Source: Colletotrichum lupini (lineage: Eukaryota > Ascomycota > Sordariomycetes > Glomerellales > Glomerellaceae). From it: 64,000 bases of DNA. The notes under the pieces were generated by a model. It worked only from the letters and a program-made list of their open reading frames with translations. It was not told the origin of the DNA and did no database searches. Position 1 is the stretch's first letter, and each line of letters begins with the position of its first letter. Made by a program: the position numbers and the translations under genes. The stretch lies in contig NC_064677.1 of NCBI RefSeq assembly GCF_023278565.1, forward strand, positions 1,674,001 through 1,738,000. Direction: 5' to 3'. This document shows positions 33,422 to 44,694 of this stretch, piece by piece.

Positions 33422-36222
33422 CTTGGGCGAGTTGTCTCTGTTTTCTCGAATGAGTGTCTTTCTTATGTGTAGTGAAATAGACAAAGCGGATCAACCGGCG
33501 GCAAGCAAGTCAATGAAAGAGAGAATTATCGAATCGAATTAGAAAGACTGAAGTTCCTGCAAAAAAGCACTGGATGCTAGAGACAATGCGCCAGCGCCAA
33601 GGAGAGAAGAAGACGTAAGAAGAGGAGGCAAAACCCAAAAAGAGGTGCGAAGGCTCTTCCATACGGGCCATATCGTTCTTTTGTTCAATCTTGCCCCCAT
33701 CCATTTCCCCTGTTTCTCCTTCATCCTCGCCTACAATAACCGCCCTCGGTTCGTTACGCCGTCCTGTTTTCGGTTCCCCGTCGTCTCATGTCCAGATACC
33801 ACCAGAGTCTGAGGCTGAAGTTTCAGGACAGGGGTCGTCGATGTTCCCCCCCAACAAGCCGTCAAGCCCCAGACTCTCTTTCCAGTCCTAATTGTTAATC
33901 GTTAGTGCATCTTTTTCAGCACAACAGAGTCAGTAATAGTGAGAATAGCGTGTGACTAAGCAGGACAACGCCTGTTTCAGCGATCCTAAAGCCGCCAGGC
34001 GGCCCCCGTAGTTCACACATTATTCGAGTCCCCCTCCCCGGACGGAGGCCCTGCAGTGTTTCCAGTCGTGTTTTGAATTCCGTCCAAAGTCACATTCTGA
34101 GGCGCGCCATTCGTCGATCCTTCGTCTCTAGTTGCCGTCTTATCCCTTCCCTTGGTTCTCTGGCCTTTTTCTTTGCTTGTAGGTAGGACGAAAGTTGCTT
34201 CGCTTTCTGCTGCTGTATTGCATTCTCTGTGGTGGGTGATGCAATGTAAACCCAATTCATTAATGGATTCTCTCAGCCGCTTGAATTAGCCTCTTCTTCT
34301 GCGTCTACTTTCCGTCTTCCCGCCCCGATACCTCATTGTTGCATGAACCTATCTCATGTTTAAGAAAGCAATGGTTTAAGTGACAGTTGCTTATGTGAGA
34401 TTTGGTTTAGCATATCTAATTTTGTGATGTTGTAAATTCGTTGTGCTTCCCGGAGGTGATCTACACCGAGTATGATCAAGCTTGTTGCCAAGCCGCACAT
34501 CATGTCGAGACGCAAGCCGAAGCGACGCTCTGCTTAGCCATGTCCCTTTAGATTCGCGCCCTGGTATTCGATAACTCCAGAAAATCAAAACAGCTCAGTC
34601 AGAGGGATATAATAAGGCCTAGATTGAATGTCTTTGAAGCTGGTTCTTCAACTTCCTTGCTGCAATTCGCATCTCGAGTCCACCAAGGACCCACACTTGG
34701 GAGGCAAATCTTCACTGCGATTCTAACCCATCCCAAGCGGACCTACGTAGCCTTGCTATTCAATGCAAGGTTAATATTCCGTGCGAATCTTGTCTCCCCT
34801 TTTGGCACTTACTGCGTTTGTGACTTATTACATGTAGCTCATGCAGGCATTGCAATAATTCGAATTGCACTGCGATTTCGACCCATCTTAAGAGGCTCAA
34901 GACAGTTTGAAGGCGTGACACACTCTCCAAAAAAGAGTCAAATGTAAGCAGCGAGAATTCGTAAAGGACCAAACCAGGCTATGGGCTGTACTATACAACC
35001 CACAAGTCTGCAACGCGGTCTGCACTGCATTCTTAACCCATCGCAAAGAGTCAAAGTCGAAGAAAACAAGTCATCACTGTGAGTTTTTTGATGCCAAACG
35101 ACACGAATACCTGCAAGGAGAACAACATTGTGCAGTGTCTACCTACTTCACTCCCCGTCCTTACAAGTGAATCAAAAGCAGATGTAACCCCCCATCCTCA
35201 CTGTCCGGTCTCCGCGCTTTCTGGTGAGTTCTGCTATCGCGGAGAAGGCCGATCATTCACATTTCGGAGAATCTACGTGCCACAACGCCCTTCTGCCCCA
35301 GATCGCTTCATCAAGTTCTTTGCATCAACCATAATACACGTCTTGAGTTCGACTCCAGAGCAAATCCGGCGACAATGTCAAATTTCTCACCAGACTTCCC
35401 GCGCTGCAATAAACATCGCTGCCCGTTTCGTTACTTACTTACAGGCTGGACAAACCCAAGATCTACTTTTGTTTCTTCCTCATTTGGCCCGGCTACTAGA
35501 TTGTCGCCATCATTTATGACCTCCAAATCAGCCATATAGCTAGTGCGGGACGCCTCAGCCTTGATTCTGCCACGACTCTCCTGAAAGTGGAGAATCTCAC
35601 CCGGGGACGGAGGCGGGGGAAAAGTGGAGACGTACGGAAGCGTCCGTGACAGGCAATTGGGGAGGTATCTGCCGGGCGTGTCTTTAATAGCTGCAAGCCG
35701 AAAACAGTCAACATTCTCCCTCCATCGGCAACAAAAACTCCCAGCGCGGCCGTAATTCGGAGGTGATACCGCAAAGCGGTGGGTGGCAGAAATACAACGC
35801 TCAACGCCGGATGCAATCGCATCCAGAGACGCTGGTTGCTACCTACCCCATTCGTCTCGCTGGAGAGCAATGATCTCGGTTTCGGTTTTGCAACGCTGAG
35901 AAGGGGGGTTCCAAACCAATTACATCTTTCATCCGTCTACATCAACAAATCTCAGGAAAACAAGGTGTTCAGATATCGTGGCGCCATGCGGCTCACGCTA
36001 TGTATATTGAACAAAGGGTAAGAGACTCTATTAGTCTTCTTCTCACATCCATCCGATACTACTATGTACGTCATGCCGTCATTCAGATCGTAAAAGTCTC
36101 CTTCCATTGGCTCCAGCCGAAGCCAAAGGCCAAAAACCACCGCCGAAAAAAGGGGGTAAATAGAAATTAAGCTGTAAAAGAAAAAAAAAAAAGTTCTCCC
36201 TCCACAATGGAGAAAGGGGGTA
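33422..36222. other. Intergenic, no supported gene; contains a spaced repeat
   Basis: About 2.8 kb. The first part is the 5' region of the UstYa-like gene. A motif of about 25 bp occurs three times at an exact 155-bp spacing (34713, 34868, 35023). Open frames (for example 35079-35519 plus, 35514-35870 minus) show no motif or codon bias and are not called. An A/T homopolymer run at about 36179-36192 lies just 3' of the next gene. Confidence 0.45.
34713..35047 (+). repeat. Three diverged copies of a 25-bp motif at 155-bp spacing
   Basis: Copies start at 34713, 34868 and 35023. The common form is CACTGC(G)ATT(C/T)..ACCCATC followed by a purine-rich end; the third copy has T in place of G after CACTGCA. 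The sequence between copies is not obviously similar. The exact repeat of 155 bp twice is what makes this more than chance similarity. Confidence 0.5.
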
Positions 36223-37190
36223 TCAAGTAGTCTTAACAGGGTTATATCCTCTAAACATTTCGCAAGGAAGATAGTTATTTTCGATAAAGGGCGTAGCGGC
36301 CTGAAAGCCAGCCACGTCGGAGAAGGAAGCATCGGTTTGGAACGGTCCAAGATTCGACTTGAGCGTCCCGCGTACGGGAACAGGCTCAAAGGCTCCGGTG
36401 GTGACGGAGGTGTTGAAGAGGCGGATCTGCTGATCGCAGGTCGAGCCGTTGGCGAAGATGGGCTGGTTGATGATGGTATCGAACATGGCCAGCGTGTAAG
36501 GCGGGGCCTTGCCACCGCACGATAACTTCTTCATCTCGAGGGACATGTACTTGTCGCCGGCGGTACCGTTGAATGAAGTGCCGCCTCCAGCGGTAGCCGA
36601 GTATGCATTGCATTCGGGGGTAAAGGTGGCGGCGTGGACTTCGGTGCCGTACGCTTGGGAGCCGGTGACGGCAGCGGGGTTGGAGGCCGAAATCAGTTGC
36701 TCGGGAGCCCATCGGAACGATGATTTGCCGTCGCCTAGGAGGTCCAGAAAGGGGAACTCAAAGCCAGATTTCTGTTTTCCGATGTTAGTAAAGTTTCTCC
36801 AGGTGGAAACGTGCTGCAAGCAGGACTTACACTAAAGTCGGGAATTCCAAAGTCCTGAAAACGAATATCGTGATCGTGACCAGCCTGGACGACAACGGGA
36901 TACATGTCGGCTGGGAAGTTTGGCATGAGAGCCCTGTATGCGCCCTCGAGAATGCCATACTGCTGCGGAATGATTTGGCGCGCAGTCGTCATGGGGATCG
37001 GGATGATGACCATGGTGACGTTCAAGAGACCGGTGGCGTTATTCGGGTACTGACTGAAGATGGGGTTCGGCTGGTCGACATTGGTGCAAGTGAGCGGAGT
37101 AGCCTGGGCGGCAGTTGTCTGCATCTGGATCCCAAAGATGACCAACAAGACCGCAATGGACGCCTGAACGAGGTAGTTGGAGAGCGGCAT
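36223..37190 (-). CDS. Secreted protein of unknown function (302 aa)
   Basis: Two exons: 36831-37190 and 36223-36771, giving 302 aa. The intron 36772-36830 has a GTAAGT donor, a TACTAAC branch site and a CAG acceptor, in phase 0. I chose the ATG at 37190 because it starts a good signal peptide (hydrophobic VQASIAVLLVIFGI, ending TAAQA); an in-frame ATG at 37280 would bury it. The mature part has PLTCTNV, then PMTTARQIIPQQYGILEGAY and VVVQAGHDHDIRFQDFG, and in exon 2 FEFPFLDLLGDGKSSFRW. The arrangement faintly recalls acetoacetate-decarboxylase-like folds, but I see no catalytic lysine I could defend. Four cysteines in the second half and several N-glycosylation sites fit an extracellular protein. 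Confidence 0.78.
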
Positions 37191-39597
37191 GTTGAGCCAA
37201 GAAGATAGATTATCGCGTGAAGGAAGAGAGATCTTCTTCAGATCTGGGCAAGGCCAGAGGAAAGGGAGGATGGTGACCATCTTTTAAGAGCTCCGAGGGT
37301 GTAGAGCTGCAAAAAGGAAGGAGAAATGCCAGTGAAACATCAGTGGCTTTTTGAGCTCTGATCCTGGCGGTCGATCCGGAGGTTTTCTTCTTTTGAAGGT
37401 TTACCGGTGCGGATACCACGCAGCCCTTTTTCAAGACCGGGAGCCGCGACGATCAGTGATGGACATTCGAGTTCCCGGCGGCACTGGGCGGAGTTCGTGG
37501 GGGCGTGCTGATGTGACGACGATCCGTCCAGAAGCCGGAGTGAGAAGTTTGAACAGGCAGGGCTCTCCCGAGATGTCTAGGTTGCCTGGAATGGGGCCAG
37601 CCGCTGGAATAAGAGCAGCAGCGGGTTGCAGAAAGTGTGATATTGGATAGACGACGGTGTGGGCGGGAGGGAGCTGCATCCAACCTAAGAGACATCTGGG
37701 ACGATGGCGCATCCCCGCACGGATGAGATGTGTTCATGGTTTAGTCGAGCCAGCAAGCGACGTACCCATGGTTTTGGGTGTGTGTGTGTGTGTTTGGATT
37801 GGACGAGAAGGGTTCTCGAGGGATGGACCATGGCTCGGAAACGAAGAACCGAGTGATGAAAAGGTGGATGGATGGGGTGGAGAGCGCACACACAAAGTGC
37901 TGCTTCTGAGAGAGTGTGACACGGTGACAGGGCCAGTGCCGGGCCTTGGGAGTTCGGGAGGGAGAGAAGCCAGGCGCTCGGCTGCAGCCACAGCTCGGAT
38001 GGCTGGAGTTCCGGGCAGCTGGGAATGGCTCCAAAGTCTCCAACGTCCCCAAGAAGACCAGCGTGATCAGCCACGGACACGGAAGGCCGAGGGACCGGCC
38101 GAGGGAGGAATGGAGTTGATTGGAGCGCCGTCTCGACGTTGGGGCAGCCTAATGTTGACCACGCGACATATGCAGCGGATGATCGTTAGCCTGGAAACGG
38201 TAGAAGTTATTGATCGTTCGATTCGTTCCACGCAGTTAGCCAGCGGTCCGTTCTGGAAAAGCCTCATCTTCAGCCATCATCGGCGATGGCGTATGGATTA
38301 TTGTCTCTGTACATTATAGTGGTGCTTTGGTGGGTTCGTCGTTCTCTAAATGCCACTGGGAGTTTCTAGATCAGATGAAGTGAGAGGATCCGTACGAAGC
38401 ATCTAAAAGTGACACTTGATGGTGGCCACTGACACGCCGGTTCGCTGGCATTCCTTGGTTTGCAAAAGGTTCGAAGTTGGTTGACAGCGCAAAAGTGGCA
38501 CCCATGACTCGGCGGAGACAGGAAGGGCTCTGGTCCGTTGTTAGAAGGGGACGACTGCGACGGCGGCGTGTGCGGGTTGTCTTGAAGGTTGAGTGAAGAT
38601 CCGAGTTTCACATCGCCGCCGGCGTCATTGCAGCTAAAGAATACGTACTGGTAGCAAAGGAGAGAACTGCCTCCGTTCCCGAACCGAGCAGTACGTATAT
38701 TATTAGGTAAGGCACTTTTCGTTATGGGGAGGCATCAGGGTCCTCTCAGAACGTTGGAACCGGGACCCACTTGATCCGGCCTAGCGCGGGGTTTACCGAG
38801 GAGCGCTGCAGACTGCGCGTGACAAGGCCCGCCATCACCCTGCCACCTCGGAAAAAGCGCAGCATGTTGACCATCCATCTCAACGGTGTTTAATGTAACC
38901 CGCCAACCGCAGGCCTTGATAGTATGTGAATCTTGGAACAGTTCGTGATACCCTGGGCTGCATAGAGAACTATAGACCCAGACACATCCCCAATATCCCT
39001 CAGATAAACAGAATAAACTCAACTTATGCGCGCAACCCGGCTGATCAATGGCGGGCCTATGGAGTACCTACCTTACATAGTCCCGAAGAAAGCGCGCCTT
39101 TTGGGTCCCCTTTTGGGTCTCCTGGGGCGGACACTAACGGCCGGAACTGAGCTTCCCGGCATGGGCTCATCTCCTTTCCTCTCCAGACTCCAATCTCACC
39201 GTCAATCAATACCGCGTAAGCTCATCGTGGTCGTGACTGCAATTCTAGCGGTGTGGCTTTCTGCGCGAGGGAAACAAACTCATCGCGATTTCCCCAACCT
39301 CCCCTCCAAGGTCCGAGACACAAGCACACAAGTTCGAAAAGCAGACATTGGTTATCTTTTCCATCTCTGCTAAGGTAGACCACAGACGCGGGCGAACGAA
39401 CGCACACACCCCTCCACCCCCGCGCACATCTCATCCCACCTCACCATACCCCTTACGGCCACGATCTCATCCGTATTGCAAGGGCAAAAGTCAAAAAAAT
39501 CCAACCTACCTTCAACCGGATCTGTTCTCCTCCGAAGGAAAGGGAAACAACGTTCCACGGTCCACCAGTCACCACCCACCAGCCAGTCACGCCCGCC
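37191..39597. other. Intergenic, divergent promoters, GT microsatellite
   Basis: About 2.4 kb between the secreted-protein gene (minus) and the Pdr16-like gene (plus), so both promoters lie here. A perfect GT repeat occurs at about 37778-37793. A 220-codon plus-strand frame (37657-38319) crosses the repeat and has no protein-like pattern. TACGTA motifs occur at about 38643 and 38693. The 100 bp before 39598 is rich in CA/CC. Confidence 0.45.
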
Positions 39598-40765
39598 ATG
39601 GCCTCCGTCGCCGATCAAACACCGGCCTCCACCGCCGCCGCCGCCGGTCTGCAAGAAAAGGCCACCGCATCCGGCCCGCTCAAGACGCCCATCGCCCTCC
39701 CGCTCCCGGCCTCCTCCACCCCGGCCGTCCCGGCCCTCACCGCAGACCAACAGGCCAAATACGACGGCCTCCTCTCCCAAGCCCGCGCCTGGACGGAAGT
39801 CAAGTGCACCACCGCCGCCCACGTCGCCAAGTCGGGGCCCTTAACGGACTCGGAGCGCCAGTGGCTTACGCGCGAGTGCCTCCTCCGCTACCTCCGCGCC
39901 ACCAAATGGTCCCCCAAGGACGCCGAGAAGCGTCTCCTCGAGACGCTGGCCTGGCGCCGCGAGTACGGCGTCGAGGCCCTCACCGCCGACCACATCTCGC
40001 CCGAGAACGAGACGGGCAAGCAAATCATTCTCGGCTTCGATAAGGAGCGCCGCCCCTGCCACTACCTGAACCCGGGACGCCAAAACACCGACCCGAGCCC
40101 GCGCCAGGTCCAGCACCTCGTCTTCATGCTCGAGCGTGTCATCGACATCATGCCCGCCGGCCAGGAGAAGATTGCCCTTCTCATCAACTTCAAGACGTCA
40201 AAGAGCCGCGGCAACACGGCGCCCGGCCTCGGACTGGCTCGTGAGGTACTGCACATTCTCCAGACGCATTACCCCGAGCGTCTGGGCAAGGCCCTCATCA
40301 TCAATGGTATGTATACGCTATCTCATTTAACTTCATCTCAGCTAGTTCAAGCCACGGCCCTGCTAACACTTCATGACAGTCCCCTGGATGGTCAACGGCT
40401 TCTTCAAGCTCATCACCCCCTTCATCGACCCCATGACCCGGGACAAGCTCAAGTTCAACGAGGACATGCGCCAGTACGTGCCCGAGGAGCAGCTGTGGAC
40501 CGAATTCAGCGACGGCAAGCTCGAGTTCGAGTACGACCACTCCGTTTACTGGCCCGCTCTCAACGGCATGTGCAAGGAGAAGCACGAAGCCCGGACGGCC
40601 CGCTGGGTCGCCGGCGGAAAACAAATCGGCGAGTCGGAGGACTACCTCGGCGGTGCTGTCGAGAAGGGCGTCGGCGCGGAAGCTGCTGCTCCGGCTGCTG
40701 CTGCTGAAGCAGCTCCGGTTCCGGCTGCGGCCGAGACACCTGCTGAGGTCAAGCCCACTGCCTAG
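39598..40765 (+). CDS. PDR16: Sec14-like phosphatidylinositol transfer protein, Pdr16/Sfh3 type
   Basis: Two exons: 39598-40306 and 40380-40765, giving 364 aa. The intron has a GTATGT donor, a GCTAAC branch and a CAG acceptor, with V at the junction (IIN/VPWMVNGFF). The start context GCCATGG is strong. The CRAL-TRIO N-terminal helical region lies near 85-125 (RYLRATKWSPKDAEKRL), followed by the lipid-binding lobe from about 135 to 300, with RPCHYLNPGRQNT, QVQHLVFMLERVIDIMP and THYPERLGKALIIN. These blocks match the yeast Pdr16/Pdr17 subgroup rather than Sec14 itself. Such proteins exchange PtdIns and sterol-like ligands at the cell periphery and lipid droplets and affect azole tolerance in yeasts. 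The N-terminal 45 residues and the C-terminal Ala/Glu/Pro tail are low-complexity. Confidence 0.93.
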
Positions 40766-41320
40766 AATTCTTAACTTGGTAAATGTTGAGCGGGAAGCTT
40801 AGAGGTTGATTTTAATCATTACACCTTCATAGACGGAGCAAAAGGCGCTCAAACTAATAGCAGGATAGAGGGGCAAAAGGTAGACTTTTGGGTGCTTCAC
40901 AGAGGTATTGAGACGGACGGTACGATTACAATTGTGCCTCCTAATGTAGATCTTCTCACATATTTATTTTTCCCTTCCGTTTCTTCTGTGTTTCGTTCGG
41001 GGTGTGACAGTTGAAGCTCCCGTCCCGCGAGGTGGTTGTCCCTGCGCGAGCTCTTATCGTTATCGCCGATAAGGCTGCACACCAATCGCGCAACCCAAAC
41101 TCCAAACCCACAGCTCCCGCCAACCCTGCAGCCTTCCCATCCCCAAACGTCACCCTTTCTCGGCGCAAGCGCAAACACCAAGCTGCTGCCACACACCGAC
41201 TCTCAAGCCGTGAAACAGCTCCGACCATTCTTATAACAACCATATAGACCACCTCCTATCGCAGCGCAAACACCGAATAGCACACTAGGGCTCTAGGCAC
41301 ACACCACCGCACACGCGACA
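40766..41320. other. Intergenic, promoter region of the Trs31 gene
   Basis: 555 bp between two plus-strand genes. Small open frames on both strands here overlap in all phases and have no protein-like character. CA-rich, pyrimidine-biased sequence precedes the ATG at 41321, as is common for constitutive fungal genes. Confidence 0.45.
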
Positions 41321-42059
41321 ATGGCGAACCTGCCGACGACGAAGAGCATCCCGGGCAAGGAGACGCCCGGCCTGCGATACCCCTCCAACGGCAAGACAAT
41401 CTACCACCGGCCCCTGAACCGCACAAAGACGGCCGAGCTGAGCCAGTCCAGCTTCGCCTACCTTTTTAGCGAGATGGTCTCGTACGCCCAGCGCAACGTA
41501 AAGGACATTTCCGAGCTCGAACAACGGTAAAGCTCCCTCGTTCCTTTCCTGCCCTTCTCTCTCTCTCTCTTACCTTGCCCTGGCATCCACTAACTTTGAC
41601 GCTTCCAGACTCAACGTCCAAGGCCACTCAATAGGTCTCAAACTCCTCGACCTCCTCCTCTTCCGTGAACCCCCGCGCACCCAGACCCGGCCCCTCACAA
41701 TCATCACCCTCCTCCACTTCATCAAACAGTCCTGCTGGCAGCACCTCTTTGGCCGGCAAGCCGACCGCCTCGAGAAATCAGCCGACCCGGCCAAGCCAGA
41801 CGAGTACATGATCATCGACAACGAGCCCCTCGTCAACGCCTACATCTCCGTGCCGCGCGAAATGTCCCAGCTCAACTGCGCCGCCTACGTCGCGGGCATC
41901 GTCGAGGGGATTTGCGATGGAGCGGGTTTCCCCGCGAGGGTGAGCGCGCATAATATCGCAGCAAAGGACGAGCACGAGATGTGGCCTGGCAAGACGGTGT
42001 TTTTGGTAAAGTTCAGGCCTGAGGTGTTGGAGAGGGAGGGCTATCTTGGGAAGAGCTGA
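41321..42059 (+). CDS. trs31: TRAPP complex subunit Trs31 (TRAPPC5)
   Basis: Two exons: 41321-41526 and 41609-42059, giving 218 aa, close to the family length. The intron starts GTAAAG, has a CTAAC branch and ends CCAG, restoring R at the junction (LEQR/LNVQGHSIG). The protein shows the Bet3-superfamily Trs31 pattern: IYHRPLNRTKTAELSQSSFA, YLFSEMVSYAQ, then GLKLLDLLLFRE, a FIKQSCWQHLFG segment, PREMSQLNCAAYVAGIVEGI and VSAHN. Trs31 is a core subunit of the TRAPP tethering complexes that activate Ypt/Rab1-type GTPases in ER-Golgi and Golgi traffic. An insertion of about 15 residues (QADRLEKSADPAKPDEY) before IIDNEPLVN is typical of filamentous fungi. No membrane segment, as expected. Confidence 0.95.
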
Positions 42060-42503
42060 GCCGAGCTCCTTGGGATGAGGGGAGTCGTCGAGGAGGCGAT
42101 GGAGTATCTTGATTCACGGCGTGTACAGGAAGAGCATGGGCGGCGTTTGGGCGATGGAATTACTTTTCTGGTGCCTTGTGAATACTTGCTCGTGGGCCCT
42201 TGAAATTCGAGGTGGGATTGTAGGAAGGCTCAATGACAAGACAGTCATGAAGCCCAAAAAGACATTGATAGTATCATTCCACTGTCGATAAGGTCATAGA
42301 TTTTTCGATCCATAAACTCCATTGTAATTAGCAGTTGTTGTGTCTTGCCATAGGTTGAAGCTGCCTGGCACCCCAAGAAAAACCCACGATTCACGATGCT
42401 ATCCTAGACACGCCGTGCGTCCCCAAAATCAATACCCGGGTATCCCATAACGCCTCCCGTCACCTCGTCCCAGAAAATGTCTCTCTTTGCTATCTCCATC
42501 CCT
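42060..42503. terminator. Convergent 3' region of Trs31 and the small minus-strand gene
   Basis: About 440 bp between converging genes, so both 3' UTRs must lie here. I see no unmistakable polyadenylation signal. A 60-codon frame at 42109-42291 has no support. Confidence 0.4.
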
Positions 42504-42927
42504 CTACCGCGGCAACCTCTTCCCACCGCCACTCCCACCCGCAGCACTCCCCCCAGCCCCGGCCTGCCCCCTCTCCCACCCACCCGCAGGCGGCGGCCCC
42601 CGATTCATCAACCCAGACAGCCCCAAATCCTTCCACGCCGCCTCCCGCGACCGCTGCGTCGCCTTGGTAATCCCAAACGCCGCGTGCTGGTCCGGCACCA
42701 CGTCGTCCTCGTCCTCCGGGTTGATCGGCTGGTGCTGCGGCGGCACGTAGACCTCGTCATCCGGCAGCTTCTCCTTGCAGAAATCTTCAAAGAGGTCGGC
42801 GTCGCGCGCGCGGTGCATGTGCACGTACGTGTGGCTGGCGTCCTTGTTCTGTCCGGGGACGCAGGTCGTCAGCACTTTGCGGTGGGTGATGCGTGTGTAA
42901 GGGGGGAGAGAGACGTACCAGACCCAT
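42504..42927 (-). CDS. Small hypothetical protein (117 aa) with a 9-nt first exon
   Basis: Two exons: 42919-42927 (ATGGGTCTG, MGL) and 42504-42848, giving 117 aa. The intron 42849-42918 has a GTACGT donor, a GCTGAC branch and a CAG acceptor. The longer frame upstream has no ATG before a stop, which forces the tiny first exon. The product begins MGLNKDASHTYVHMHRARD, continues with an acidic middle (PINPEDEDDVVPDQHAAFG), then ITKATQRSREAAWKDLGLSG, and ends in a Gly-rich tail. No signal peptide or membrane helix. The even, GC-rich codon use and the clean intron suggest a real gene. I do not recognise the family. Confidence 0.7.
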
Positions 42928-43840
42928 GACTGCGTGTTTGATTGGTATTCTCAGCTTGTACTTTCGCGGCGCCAAGGATCAAGGTTGAGTATGATGGTGG
43001 CTTTAAGTTTTGTAAAGTAGATTGCAGGTCGTTTTCGTGGTGTTGGGTGTTGGATCAATGTTGATGTTGATGATGGATCTCAAGCTCCCCACCATTCGGC
43101 AGATCCCGAGCAGGGGTCACCATGCATGCGGCAGCTGTCTGCGAAAGGATCCACCTGGCCCTGCGTCACTGCACATCCATCAACAACTTCGCCAATACTT
43201 GACTACCAAAAACCCAGAATGACCCTCTCTACGACCATTCATATTGGTTCCAAATGGCATTGGTTTTCATTTGTGATGATCTCACTTGCAAGGGACAGAT
43301 GACGAGGCAAGAAGCCCTCTCAAAATAACACCATGATCGTCTTCTTGATGCGATGCTCTAATTTTTATAGTTAATTCATGCTACAGGTGTCTAGGTAGCT
43401 TTGGCGACTGAGTGCCAGGCACTTCGACCATGCATCGGAAGAACTACCATCTCGAGCCCATCAAATCATCAAAAGCCTTGTCTTCAACAGACTCGTCTCC
43501 GTCTCCGAACAAATTCTCCCTCAGTAGGCTCCTCTTCGACAGGCTCGCTATTCTCGGGGATTTCCTCGTCTTCAGGGCCCTCATCATCTCCGTCACCTTC
43601 GTTGTCCTCAACCTCGTCTTCGTCATCGTCGCCATCTTCTTCATCATCCTCATCATCCTCATCAGAGTCCTCGTTATCGTCAGAGTCGTCGTCATCGTCA
43701 GAGTCCTCATCATCGTCAGATTCTTCGTCATCATCAGAGTCTTCTTCGTCCTCGGGATCTTCATCCTGCGGCTCCTCCTCCTCGGGGACCTCATCACTTG
43801 GATCCTCTTCAAACTGTCTCAAGCGAAGGTCGCGACGATC
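42928..43840. other. Intergenic with a GAT/GAC-type low-complexity tract
   Basis: This holds the promoter of the 117-aa gene and the 3' region of the secreted-protein gene. From 43484 to about 43822 is a trinucleotide-like (TCN/CTC-rich) tract, open in several frames. The minus frame would be a Glu/Asp-rich peptide of about 112 residues but begins without ATG; the plus frames read Ser-rich or Ile/Val/Leu-rich. I treat it as low-complexity DNA, not a gene. Confidence 0.5.
43484..43822 (-). repeat. Low-complexity acidic-codon tract
   Basis: About 340 bp of imperfect GAN/GAR repeats on the minus strand (TCN/YTC on plus). The minus frame reads almost only Asp and Glu with some Ser and Pro (for example EEDSDDDEESDDDEDSDDDD). 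It starts 18 bases downstream of the stop codon of the secreted-protein gene on the same strand and has no ATG of its own. Confidence 0.6.
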
Positions 43841-44517
43841 CTAGTTGCCACGCGTGACCGAGACGTAGACTGTGTGGTTCTCGTTCCACCAGTAGCCACT
43901 TTTCCCATTGACAATGCACGTTGTTTGAATCGGGTTCATCATCCGTGCAGTTGTCAACGAATAGTCCACATTGTCAACTCCACCAGCTGAGCAGACGGTG
44001 GCCTTGCATGTACCATGAGTCTGGGTGAAGCAAGTTTTGTCGGTCGATACGGTGACTCCATCCTTTTGCCCGGATTGTATCTTTGCGAAAAGGGCTGGGC
44101 AGTCAAGGGGGTTTGGGGCAGTGATCTAATCCTCTGTCAGCTCTGTGACATCGGTACAATGTGTGTTCTTGTCGCTTTATCGCTGATTATGCAGTAGTAG
44201 ATACAGGTACATGCGTGGAGATGTGACAGGAAGCATGATCCAGAAGAGATGGAACGAGCAGACAGGAGGGAAAAGAAGCTTACATGATTGCATCCCCAAT
44301 CATTTCCAACGCCGGGAATCATCTTGGAGATGGCAGAGCCCACGTTGGTGGTTGTTTCACGTTTCAGTGTCTCGAAGCTTGGGACATTGTGAGACCTGGG
44401 TTGAATCTCTTCATGATGCCGAGGTTTGACTTCCTCGTGGTGACGAGGCTTGACGTCAATGGGGCTGGCAATGCCAAGGGCAGCTAGTGTCAGAGTGACA
44501 ATAGAGAGAGAAAACAT
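43841..44517 (-). CDS. Small secreted six-cysteine protein with propeptide repeats
   Basis: Two exons: 44284-44517 and 43841-44125, giving 172 aa. The intron 44126-44283 has a GTAAGC donor, a GCTGAC branch and a TTAG acceptor, phase 0, joining GCNH to ITAPNPLDC. Residues 1-18 are a signal peptide (FSLSIVTLTLAALGIAS). Residues 20-41 hold three near-repeats (DVKPRHHE, EVKPRHHE, EIQPRSHN). KR at 52-53 is a likely Kex2 site. The mature part has six cysteines (76, 87, 110, 118, 123, 148), enough for three disulfides, and ends with GYWWNENHTVYVSVTRGN. Small, cysteine-rich, secreted and Kex2-processed fits the general profile of fungal effectors or antimicrobial proteins. That is inference from composition; I do not recognise a named family. 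Confidence 0.8.
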
Positions 44518-44694
44518 CTCGGTGGCCTGGCTTTTGATGTTGCCGAGTGGCGTATTTCTGAGTGGAACGAGTGACTTGAAAGGAATGCTGGCAGAATGTG
44601 TGTTGGTCCAAAAAAGTAGAGGGATGCTGTGGTGTCGTTGGCAGACGAAGGATAAAGAAGAGATGGAAGAGAGGGTGGGAGTCGGGTTGGGGAG

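Noticed and set aside
34713..35047. CRISPR-like array
   Set aside because: Only three diverged copies, 130-bp gaps and a eukaryotic context; not a CRISPR array.
36223..37190. Acetoacetate decarboxylase assignment for the secreted two-exon gene
   Set aside because: Only a loose resemblance in the first half; no catalytic lysine context could be identified.
37657..38319. 220-codon plus-strand open frame
   Set aside because: It runs through a GT microsatellite and overlaps several antisense frames; no protein-like pattern.
43841..44517. Assignment of the six-cysteine secreted protein as a KP4-type or RiPP precursor protein
   Set aside because: Cysteine number and spacing do not fit the KP4 family, and the repeats are not flanked by repeated Kex2 sites as in dikaritin precursors.
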